Positions 1-5,147 of a DNA stretch of 5,249 nt are shown piece after piece; the stretch's first letter is position 1, and every line of letters starts with the position of its first letter. Where the stretch lies: positions 1-5,249 of the forward strand of contig JADFRB010000181.1 of NCBI GenBank assembly GCA_022561525.1, written 5' to 3'. Made by a program: the position numbers and the translations under genes. The notes beneath the pieces were generated by a model. That model did no database searches. It was not told the origin of the DNA and saw nothing but the letters and a program-made list of their open reading frames with translations. The stretch is from Nitrospinota bacterium (GTDB lineage: Bacteria; Nitrospirota; Nitrospiria; Nitrospirales; UBA8639).

Positions 1-97
1 CCCCTATTGAGCCTGTCCTGAGGTCCGCGAAGGATGAGGATTCGAGCACCACAGCAACGCCGTCATGAGACAAAAGGGAAGTGACCTGAGTAGTGAC
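1..97 (+). repeat. Left arm of a 97-bp inverted repeat flanking rpmF-yceD
   Basis: Read forwards, this segment matches the reverse complement of 986-1082 at 94 of 97 positions by hand alignment, without gaps. The mismatches are at positions 72, 87 and 89. It contains the word CCTGTCCTGAGG near its outer end and GTGACCTGAGTAGTGAC at its inner end. The arm starts at the first base of the window, so it may extend further left and its true outer boundary is unknown. It encodes no recognisable protein. Its style (outer GTCCTGA words, hairpin-prone neighbour at the other copy) suggests a dispersed intergenic repeat rather than an insertion-sequence end, but no transposase is present to settle this. 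Confidence 0.93.
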
Positions 98-103
98 CAT
101 GAA
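84..103 (+). repeat. 20-bp direct copy of the plsX start region
   Basis: These 20 bases are identical to 1129-1148, the stretch that contains the plsX start codon (GTGACCATGAA). The first 14 bases belong to the inverted-repeat arm. The last six (CATGAA) match plsX but not the right arm. The copy here runs into the sequence downstream of rpmF and has no plsX coding sequence after it. It may be a scar left by a rearrangement that joined a copy of the plsX 5' end to the rpmF 3' flank. Confidence 0.75.
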
Positions 104-108
104 TGGTA

Positions 109-128
109 AGGGATGACCCTATAAGGGT
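109..128. other. Small overlapping hairpins downstream of rpmF
   Basis: AGGG (109-112) can pair with CCCT (117-120), or ACCCT (116-120) with AGGGT (124-128). The two stems share bases and exclude each other. They sit 16-35 bases beyond the rpmF stop codon. There is no T-run on the exit side, so a Rho-independent terminator is not supported. They may simply protect the 3' end, or be chance. Confidence 0.25.
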
Positions 129-143
129 TGAAGAAGGAAGGTC

Positions 144-326
144 TCAGCCCTCAGCAACGGCAATGATGGCTACTTTCTTGTAGTAACCACAAGAAAGGCA
201 GGTGCGATGGGGCAACATCCGCTCATGACACTGAGGACAAATTGAAAAACTCGGGGCCACGAGTTTAATATGAGTCCGTCGTTTATCCCGCCTCGCCTTT
301 GAATGTCTGTGTTTCGGATTCGCCAT
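144..326 (-). CDS. rpmF: Large ribosomal subunit protein bL32, zinc-binding form
   Basis: Structural protein of the 50S ribosomal subunit. The product is 60 residues, the usual length for bL32. It opens with [17 protein letters not shown], the typical basic, RNA-binding N-terminus that replaces the start MAVPK or MANPK of other family members. The centre holds four cysteines in two CxxC pairs (C30/C33 and C43/C46), so this is the zinc-ribbon (C+) form rather than the cysteine-free paralogue induced under zinc shortage in some bacteria. A clear Shine-Dalgarno sequence, GAGGAAA, lies at 331-337 on the minus strand, five to six bases before the ATG. It follows yceD after 62 bp and is probably co-transcribed with it. 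Normally plsX follows rpmF directly; here rpmF points away from plsX and its transcript runs into the left repeat arm. No strong terminator with a T-run is seen downstream, only short alternative hairpins at 109-128. Confidence 0.97.
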   Translation of the reverse strand: MANPKHRHSKARRDKRRTHIKLVAPSFSICPQCHERMLPHRTCLSCGYYKKVAIIAVAEG

Positions 327-388
327 AAAATTTCCTCAAATAGTCGTGTACCTAATTTTCGCTGAACTCTTTACAATAAACTCGCCGA

Positions 389-958
389 CTACCTTTGTGA
401 TGTTGGTGGAGATTTCAGTTTGTCACGCAAAACCGCAAACGGTGATTCAGGCATCAGAGAGTCACATCCACATTGTCGCTGGTTGAGATTCTGACCACAC
501 ACCTGACACAACCCCTGACAATGCTCCTGACACAATGGCTGAATGGGAATGGACAAAATCAACAGCTCCCGAAGCATCTCAGCCACATGGAATCGATCAT
601 TCAGAATGGGGTAGCTGTCAGTCTCCTCCCCCTGTTGTTCACTATCTTTTGCTTTTCGCCCTTTAGGTTTCTCTTTTGTTGCAGAAGCATCATGGCTCCG
701 ATAGTAGGCCGCCACCGGAATATTCGCGACATTCTTAAAGACACCTAAGCACCGGACGCATTCTTGAAGCAGGACACCTCGAAGATCCCCATCCACCCAA
801 GCTTCATGCTCTGCGGCATGGATTGTGGCTGTGAATTCCAGCTCCCCTAGAAACTCGGGGTCGCCTTCCCTCAGATCCAAATCCATGCGAGTGACTTGAC
901 TGGCATAGTCAAGACCATCGAAGGGAATATCATGAAGACTGATGTCCAGCGAGGCCAT
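389..958 (-). CDS. yceD: YceD family (DUF177) metal-binding protein, 23S rRNA accumulation protein homologue
   Basis: Conserved small protein almost always encoded next to rpmF. In E. coli and plants the family has been linked to 23S rRNA accumulation, but its biochemical role is poorly defined. From the ATG at 958 the product has 189 residues and starts MASLDISLHDIPFDGLDY, the usual DUF177 opening. A CxxC pair lies at residues 67/70. The C-terminal signature PLCQEHCQGLCQVCGQNLN, followed by CGC (cysteines 143, 147, 151, 154, 163, 165), is diagnostic for the family and probably binds metal. A lysine/glutamate-rich low-complexity linker spans about residues 94-113. I prefer this start because the minus-strand sequence TCCTC at 969-973 gives GAGGA ten bases upstream, and because a longer frame starting at 1018 would be encoded by the inverted repeat. 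It sits 62 bp before rpmF, and is divergent from plsX, which is unusual. Confidence 0.93.
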   Translation of the reverse strand: MASLDISLHDIPFDGLDYASQVTRMDLDLREGDPEFLGELEFTATIHAAEHEAWVDGDLRGVLLQECVRCLGVFKNVANIPVAAYYRSHDASATKEKPKGRKAKDSEQQGEETDSYPILNDRFHVAEMLRELLILSIPIQPLCQEHCQGLCQVCGQNLNQRQCGCDSLMPESPFAVLRDKLKSPPTSQR

Positions 959-968
959 GGTGCCGTTA

Positions 969-973
969 TCCTC
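969..973 (-). promoter_or_regulatory. Shine-Dalgarno supporting the shorter yceD start
   Basis: On the minus strand this reads GAGGA, ten bases before the ATG at 956-958. The spacing is slightly long but acceptable. The alternative in-frame ATG at 1016-1018 lies inside the repeat arm. This site argues for the start that gives the conserved MASLDIS N-terminus. Confidence 0.6.
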
Positions 974-985
974 GCTATTCCATTT

Positions 986-1082
986 GTCACTACCCGGGTC
1001 ACTTCCCTTTGGTCTCATGACGGCGTTGCTGTGGTGCTCGAATCCTCATCCTTCGCGGACCTCAGGACAGGCTCAATAGGGG
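986..1082 (-). repeat. Right arm of the 97-bp inverted repeat
   Basis: This is the reverse-complement partner of 1-97, lying between the yceD start and plsX. It occupies most of the 185-bp divergent intergenic region, so both the yceD-rpmF and plsX transcripts must start in or next to repeat DNA. An open frame from the yceD reading frame runs back into it (an ATG at 1016-1018), which would add 20 residues to YceD. The better-placed start at 958 makes that extension unlikely. Confidence 0.93.
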
Positions 1083-1116
1083 TCGGTTCTGCGCGCCTCG
1101 CGCCTTGTCCTGAACC
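1061..1116. repeat. REP-like nested palindrome upstream of plsX
   Basis: CAGGACA at 1063-1069 pairs with TGTCCTG at 1106-1112. GGTTC at 1085-1089 could instead pair with GAACC at 1112-1116. GCGCG (1091-1095) and CGCGC (1099-1103) form an inner stem with a three-base loop. The outer CAGGACAGG word is inside the right inverted-repeat arm and the rest lies between that arm and plsX. Nested GC-rich palindromes with GTCCTGA edges look like repetitive extragenic palindromes. In RNA form it would lie in the plsX leader or act as a weak barrier to read-through. The matching part of the left copy, if any, lies outside the window. Confidence 0.5.
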
Positions 1117-1128
1117 AAAATTGAAGCA

Positions 1129-1148
1129 ACCTGAGTAGTGACCATGAA
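1129..1148 (+). repeat. 20-bp direct copy spanning the plsX start codon
   Basis: Identical to 84-103, and it includes the ATG of plsX at 1144. The shared core ACCTGAGTAGTGAC also resembles the inner end of the right inverted-repeat arm (986-999 on the minus strand, two substitutions). The motif thus occurs three times around the yceD-rpmF block. No good Shine-Dalgarno sequence is visible in front of plsX within this element. Confidence 0.75.
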
Positions 1149-2166
1149 AATTGCAATCGATGCGATGGGCGGGGATCATGGCCTGACTCCCGTCGTCGAA
1201 GGTGCGATTCAAGCGATCAAAGAGCTCGACATCGAGTTGGTCTTGGTGGGTCAAGAAGCCCAGATTCGAACTGAGTTAGATCGCGTGAAATGGACTGACT
1301 CTCGCCTCACCGTTCAACATGCCTCCCAAACAGTGGATATGCATGAGTCGCCCACCAAGGTCGCGAGGAAAAAACGCGATTCATCCATTTGGGTGGCCAC
1401 CAAACTGGTCAAAACTGGGCAAGCCGATGCTGTGGTCAGTGCAGGAAACACTGGAGCGACCATGGTCTCGGCCTTTTTTTTGCTTGGGGTGATCAAGGGA
1501 GTTGAGCGACCTGCCATTTGCGCTACGTTACCAACTTTGCAAGGAACAGCCGTCATGTTGGATGTGGGGGCAACCGTTGATTGCACAGCCCAGCAACTCT
1601 ATCAGTTTGGAATCATGGGCCATGAATATGCCAAGCATCTGCTCGGGAAATCCACCCCTCGTGTTGGTCTGTTGAGTATTGGTGAAGAAGATACCAAGGG
1701 CAATGATATGACTAAAGGGGCCTTTCGTTTGCTTCGAAAAAGCCCGCTGAACTTCATCGGAAATATTGAAGGTCGTGATGTGTATAACGGGAATGCCGAC
1801 GTCATTGTCTGTGATGGATTTCTCGGCAATGTCTCCTTGAAAATTTCCGAAGGCCTGGCTGAAGCCATGAAAAAAATGCTCATGCGAGAAATCATGGCCT
1901 CTTGGTTGGGCCGGGTTTCGTTTCTCTTTCTCACGGGACCCCTCATGCGTTTTAAGCGCCGAACCGATTACGCGGAATTCGGTGGTGCACCGTTGTTGGG
2001 CGTCAACGGCATTAGTATGATTTGCCATGGACGGTCTTCGGCTAAGGCGATCAAAAACGCGATTGTTCGCGCAGACGCCTTAGCCAGAGGCCGACTCATT
2101 GAACTCATTCAGCAGGATATTGCGGAGAATTTGACTGGTTCCGGCTCCAAGATGGCAGCCGAATGA
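1144..2166 (+). CDS. plsX: Phosphate acyltransferase PlsX
   Basis: PlsX converts acyl-ACP and phosphate into acyl-phosphate, the acyl donor for PlsY in phosphatidic acid synthesis. It is a peripheral membrane enzyme. From the ATG at 1144 the product is 340 residues, normal for the family. It starts MKIAIDAMGGDHG, the hallmark opening. Further family motifs are SAGNTGA at 99-105, LSIGEE at 177-182, VCDGFLGNV at 222-230 and the glycine-rich YAEFGGAPLLGVNG at 276-289. Residues about 250-272 form a hydrophobic stretch with flanking basic residues, in the region that binds membranes in PlsX. A GTG at 1138, two codons upstream, is possible but MKIAIDAMGG is the conserved start. No convincing Shine-Dalgarno precedes either. 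The gene ends in an ATGA overlap with fabH, indicating translational coupling. An eight-T run (1474-1481) and a seven-A run (1870-1876) lie inside the frame, which stays intact. Confidence 0.97.
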   Translation: MKIAIDAMGGDHGLTPVVEGAIQAIKELDIELVLVGQEAQIRTELDRVKWTDSRLTVQHASQTVDMHESPTKVARKKRDSSIWVATKLVKTGQADAVVSAGNTGATMVSAFFLLGVIKGVERPAICATLPTLQGTAVMLDVGATVDCTAQQLYQFGIMGHEYAKHLLGKSTPRVGLLSIGEEDTKGNDMTKGAFRLLRKSPLNFIGNIEGRDVYNGNADVIVCDGFLGNVSLKISEGLAEAMKKMLMREIMASWLGRVSFLFLTGPLMRFKRRTDYAEFGGAPLLGVNGISMICHGRSSAKAIKNAIVRADALARGRLIELIQQDIAENLTGSGSKMAAE

Positions 2167-3140
2167 GAAGCCACATTCTTGGGACAGGTTCCTATGTTCC
2201 GAAACAGGTACTGACGAATGTTGACCTTGAACAACTGGTGGATACGTCAGATGCGTGGATTGTCGAGCGAACCGGAATCCGGGAGCGCCGAAGAGCCGCT
2301 CCAGGAGAAGCCTGCTCTGATTTGGGAGTCCAAGCCGCTCAGCAAGCGTTAAGTGCTGCGCACATTCAGGCTGCCGACCTTGATCTCATCATCGTTGCCA
2401 CGTGTACAGGGGATTCTCCCCTTCCCTCCACTGCATCCCTTATTCAATATCGACTCGGTGCGGCACGTGCCGCGGCTTTCGATATTTCTGCGGCCTGTTG
2501 CGGGTTTGTCTATGCCTTGTCGGTGGCCGATGCCTTCGTGCGATCCGGGCAATATCGCTATGTCTTGGTCATCGGCGCTGAAGTGATGACTTCTATTACC
2601 GACTGGACAGACCGAAACACCTGTGTGATTTTTGGCGATGGGGCGGGCGCAGCAGTGGTGGGGCCGACTGAGGAAGACCGTGGCTTGTTATCGATCCACT
2701 TACATGCCGATGGCCGGCTCTCTGATCTCATTTGCGTTCCGGGAGGAGGTTCGTCCATCCCGGCTTCGGAATTCATGCTGGCTGAGCGATTGCAATTTGT
2801 CAAAATGCGAGGCAATGAAACGTTTAAAATCGCCGTCAAAACCATGGAAGGGGCGGTCCGTGAGGCCGTGGCTGCCCAGGATTTGACTGTGGCCGATATT
2901 GATTTTCTGGTTCCCCATCAGGCGAATATTCGTATCCTGAAAGCCGTTGTTGAACGGCTTGGCTTATCGATGGACCAGGTCATTATTAATTTGGATCGTG
3001 TTGGCAATACTTCTGCGGCCTCAATTCCCCTTGCGTTAGATGAAGCGGTCAGGGCTGGACAAATTCAACCGGGAAGTTTAATAGTTCTTGCGGCCTTTGG
3101 GGCAGGGCTCACGTGGGCCTCCGGAGTCATTCGGTGGTAG
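2163..3140 (+). CDS. fabH: 3-oxoacyl-ACP synthase III (KAS III)
   Basis: FabH starts fatty acid synthesis by condensing an acyl-CoA, usually acetyl-CoA, with malonyl-ACP in the cytoplasm. The product is 325 residues, close to the usual 310-335. The thiolase-fold catalytic triad is complete: Cys112 in DISAACCGF, His252 in VPHQANIRI and Asn282 in GNTSAAS, matching Cys112/His244/Asn274 of the E. coli enzyme. The segment DTSDAWIVERTGIRERR (residues 28-44) and the GDGAGA loop (158-163) are also typical. The residue after the catalytic cysteine is a second cysteine (C113), where alanine or glycine is more common. The start codon overlaps the plsX stop (ATGA), so the two are made from one transcript and probably coupled in translation. 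Primer preference (acetyl or branched) cannot be read from sequence by eye. Confidence 0.97.
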   Translation: MRSHILGTGSYVPKQVLTNVDLEQLVDTSDAWIVERTGIRERRRAAPGEACSDLGVQAAQQALSAAHIQAADLDLIIVATCTGDSPLPSTASLIQYRLGAARAAAFDISAACCGFVYALSVADAFVRSGQYRYVLVIGAEVMTSITDWTDRNTCVIFGDGAGAAVVGPTEEDRGLLSIHLHADGRLSDLICVPGGGSSIPASEFMLAERLQFVKMRGNETFKIAVKTMEGAVREAVAAQDLTVADIDFLVPHQANIRILKAVVERLGLSMDQVIINLDRVGNTSAASIPLALDEAVRAGQIQPGSLIVLAAFGAGLTWASGVIRW

Positions 3141-3198
3141 ATGGCTAATCGAAATAAACACGCGATCAAGAATTTGAAAAGTTTAGAAAGGGTACACG

Positions 3199-4008
3199 AT
3201 GGCAAATGATCGACCACTGGAAGGTGAATGGGCTCTAATCTTGGGAGCTTCGAGCGGATTTGGCGAGGCCGTGGCCTTAGAATTAACGGCCCTGGGAATG
3301 AATATTTTTGGCGTGCATTTAGATAGAAAATCCACGCTTCCGAATGCGGAACGGATTGTCCGAGACATTAAAGCACTTGGGCGTGAAGCCGTCTTTTGGA
3401 ATGTGAATGCTGCCGATGCGGAAAAACGAAAAGAGGTGATTGAAGGAATACAGGCAAAGTTAAAAGAGGGAAAGGTCAAGACCATCCGTGTTCTCCTTCA
3501 TTCCCTCGCGTTTGGTACCCTGAAGCCATTTATTGCCAAATCAATTGCCGACATGGTGAACAAGGCTCAGGTAGACATGACGCTGGATGTCATGGCGAAT
3601 AGTTTAGTGTATTGGACGCAAGATCTCGTCGCAGCCGACCTTCTAGGCCAGGGCGGTCGAATTTTTGCCATGACGAGTGCGGGAGGGGCTCGTGTCTGGA
3701 GGACCTATGGAGCGGTATCTGCAGCCAAAGCGGCGTTGGAATCACATATTCGTCAGCTCACACTAGAGCTGGCTCCCCTAGGTATTACAGCCAATGCGAT
3801 TATGGCTGGAGTCACCGATACCCCGGCATTGCGGAAAATTCCCGGTTCCGATGAAATGTTGACTTGGGCACAGCGGAAAAACCCCTCTGGACGATTGACT
3901 TTGCCAAAGGATGTTGCCGAAGCCATTGGACTACTCAGCCATCCAAAAGCCCAGTGGATTACCGGCAATGTGTTATGTGTGGATGGTGGAGAATTTATCG
4001 TTGACTAA
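3199..4008 (+). CDS. SDR-family enoyl-ACP reductase, FabI/FabL-like
   Basis: Predicted to reduce trans-2-enoyl-ACP to acyl-ACP, the last step of each elongation cycle. The 269-residue product is a Rossmann-fold short-chain dehydrogenase. The nucleotide loop GASSGFGEA lies at residues 16-24. Arg43-Lys44, just after the second strand (GVHLDRKS), suggest NADPH preference. LLHSLAFG at 99-106 resembles the VHSIxFA segment of FabI. The key point is Tyr170 and Lys177: six residues lie between them, the Y-x6-K spacing of enoyl-ACP reductases, not the Y-x3-K of ordinary SDRs such as FabG. The C-terminal part (TDTPALRKIP, NPSGRL, VDGG) is closest, from memory, to Bacillus FabL. AAAGGG at 3187-3192 is a good ribosome binding site six bases before the ATG. 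The gene lies 58 bp after fabH, in the fab cluster, which supports the role. A different SDR reduction is the main alternative. Confidence 0.82.
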   Translation: MANDRPLEGEWALILGASSGFGEAVALELTALGMNIFGVHLDRKSTLPNAERIVRDIKALGREAVFWNVNAADAEKRKEVIEGIQAKLKEGKVKTIRVLLHSLAFGTLKPFIAKSIADMVNKAQVDMTLDVMANSLVYWTQDLVAADLLGQGGRIFAMTSAGGARVWRTYGAVSAAKAALESHIRQLTLELAPLGITANAIMAGVTDTPALRKIPGSDEMLTWAQRKNPSGRLTLPKDVAEAIGLLSHPKAQWITGNVLCVDGGEFIVD

Positions 4009-4126
4009 CAGGTGTTCAAAAAGCTTGCCAGCGGCGTTCTCGGCCATTTGTCGTGCTCACGTACTCTCGTACGCTCCGCGCGTCAAATGGCCTGCGGCCT
4101 TGCTGGACAAGCTTTTTGACCACCTG
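4009..4126. repeat. 118-bp imperfect palindrome (large stem-loop) after the reductase gene
   Basis: It begins at the first base after the reductase TAA. The left arm 4009-4050 pairs with 4084-4126. The paired blocks are CAGGTG, TCAAAAAGCTTG, CCAGC and GGCCATTTG, giving 32 pairs, interrupted by one mismatch, one bulge (4107) and a 9-by-9 internal loop. A terminal stem CGTAC/GTACG (4060-4064 with 4069-4073) closes a TCTC loop. The layout resembles, from memory, a palindromic intergenic repeat that is frequent in Nitrospira genomes. In the transcript it would form a long stem between the reductase and fabD and could slow read-through or protect upstream mRNA. No T-run follows the stem, so it is not a standard terminator. 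Confidence 0.9.
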
Positions 4127-4168
4127 TTTGAAATCAAAGAAGAATTTCCGAGTATGAATATTTTCCCG

Positions 4169-4197
4169 TTGACATTGGCGACCATTTCACTCATATC
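4169..4197 (+). promoter_or_regulatory. Possible sigma-70-type promoter for fabD
   Basis: A perfect TTGACA at 4169-4174 is followed after 17 bases by CATATC (4192-4197), which shares only ATA with the TATAAT consensus. AT-rich sequence (AATATTTTCC) lies just upstream. Start of transcription would fall at about 4203-4206, at or next to the fabD ATG, giving a leaderless or nearly leaderless message. This fits the absence of a Shine-Dalgarno sequence before fabD, but the weak -10 keeps it tentative. Confidence 0.35.
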
Positions 4198-4205
4198 TAA
4201 ACCCC

Positions 4206-5147
4206 ATGTCTGAGAAGATTGGTTTCCTATTTCCTGGTCAGGGGTCACAATCCCTTGGGATGGGACAAGCACTGGTAGAGGGTCGTCCCGATCTTCGGAA
4301 GTTGTATGAGGATGCGAGTACGATTCTGGGATATGACTTAGCGGCCCTGTGTTTTGAAGGGCCGGCTGAGCAACTGAATAAAACGGAATTCACGCAACCC
4401 GCGTTGCTGGTGACCAGTGTCGTGGCTTTGCGGGCATTGGGGTCTGGGCTCGAACCTGTTGCCGTGGCTGGACATAGTTTGGGGGAGTATTCCGCAATTG
4501 TCGCGGCGGGGGGGCTTGGGTTTCAGGAAGCGGTTCAGCTGGTTCAAAAACGAGCGAAATTTATGGCGGAAGCGGTTCCTCCAGGTAGCGGACTCGTTGC
4601 CGCTGTGCTTGGGTTAGCCCCAGAAGTGGTGCAAGAAGCCTGTCGGGAGGCGCAATCTGAAGGCGTCGTTTCGGCAGCAAACTTTAATGCCCCTGGGCAG
4701 GTTGTCATAGCGGGAGAGAAAGGTGCGGTAGAGCGGGCGATTGAATTAGTGAAGGCCAAAGGGTGTCGGCGGGTCATGCCCTTACCCGTGAGTGTGCCGG
4801 TCCATACCGCTCTCATGAAACCAGCCGCCGATCGTTTGCTTCCTTTTGTTGAGACGGCGTCTCTATCTGACTTACACGTGCCGTTGATCAACAATGCCGA
4901 TGCGAAGCCTTTAACCACGGTGACTGACATTCGAGAATCCCTGATTCGCCAATTACCTTCGTCCGTTCTCTGGGAACAATCGATTCGGATCATGGGTAAG
5001 ATGGGCGTCACAACATTTGTCGAGATTGGCCCTGGAACGGTGTTAACGGGTCTGGTCAAACGTATTCTACCGGAGGCGACATTGTGCAACGTGCACAATC
5101 CGGAATCACTCGAGGCCACGTTGTCGACACTTGGGAAAGCCGCGTAG
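4206..5147 (+). CDS. fabD: Malonyl-CoA:ACP transacylase FabD
   Basis: FabD transfers malonyl from CoA to acyl carrier protein, supplying the extender unit for FabH and the elongating synthases. The product has 313 residues, the normal length. It starts MSEKIGFLFPGQGSQ, with the oxyanion-hole Gln12 in GQGSQ. The nucleophile is Ser91 in GHSLGEY. Arg116 (substrate carboxylate binding), His200 in VPVHTALM and Gln249 complete the active site seen in the E. coli enzyme. The ferredoxin-like small subdomain falls at about 128-195. The ATG at 4206 is the only usable start: a TGA lies in frame at 4170-4172 with no start codon between. No Shine-Dalgarno sequence is visible ahead of it (ATATCTAAACCCC). 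It is separated from the reductase gene by 197 bp containing the long palindrome, so it may have its own promoter. Confidence 0.97.
   Translation: MSEKIGFLFPGQGSQSLGMGQALVEGRPDLRKLYEDASTILGYDLAALCFEGPAEQLNKTEFTQPALLVTSVVALRALGSGLEPVAVAGHSLGEYSAIVAAGGLGFQEAVQLVQKRAKFMAEAVPPGSGLVAAVLGLAPEVVQEACREAQSEGVVSAANFNAPGQVVIAGEKGAVERAIELVKAKGCRRVMPLPVSVPVHTALMKPAADRLLPFVETASLSDLHVPLINNADAKPLTTVTDIRESLIRQLPSSVLWEQSIRIMGKMGVTTFVEIGPGTVLTGLVKRILPEATLCNVHNPESLEATLSTLGKAA

Larger units (their letters stand above)
98..985. other. Candidate invertible (or inverted) segment carrying yceD-rpmF
   Basis: The 888 bp between the two inverted-repeat arms hold exactly two complete genes, yceD and rpmF, both on the minus strand. 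Flipping the segment by recombination between the arms would restore the order yceD, rpmF, plsX, fabH in one direction, which is the arrangement known from many bacteria. What is seen is the repeat pair and the gene orientation. That an inversion took place is inference. Whether it is still reversible cannot be told from one sequence. No site-specific recombinase gene is visible nearby. Confidence 0.5.

Noticed and set aside
7..35. Possible promoter TTGAGC-N17-AAGGAT inside the left arm (and mirrored in the right arm)
   Set aside because: Four of six and three of six consensus matches are within chance for this length; no supporting features.
473..748. Plus-strand open frame opposite yceD
   Set aside because: It is the antisense shadow of yceD, whose cysteine signature and neighbour rpmF make the minus strand clearly coding.
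959..1018. Twenty-residue N-terminal extension of YceD starting at 1018
   Set aside because: The extension is mostly encoded by the inverted-repeat arm, lacks family resemblance, and the ATG at 958 has a Shine-Dalgarno and gives the conserved DUF177 N-terminus.
1..1082. Composite transposon or insertion-sequence ends
   Set aside because: The repeats are inverted and enclose only housekeeping genes, with no transposase. Target-site duplications cannot be judged because the left arm is cut by the window edge.
1015..1254. Minus-strand open frame overlapping the repeat and the plsX 5' end
   Set aside because: It crosses the plsX start on the other strand, matches no family I know, and part of it is just repeat sequence.
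4009..4126. Rho-independent terminator after the reductase gene
   Set aside because: The stem is far longer than a terminator and no T-run follows it; it fits a palindromic repeat better.
4544..5119. Long minus-strand open frame (191 codons) opposite fabD
   Set aside because: It lies entirely within fabD on the opposite strand; all FabD active-site motifs are in the plus frame.
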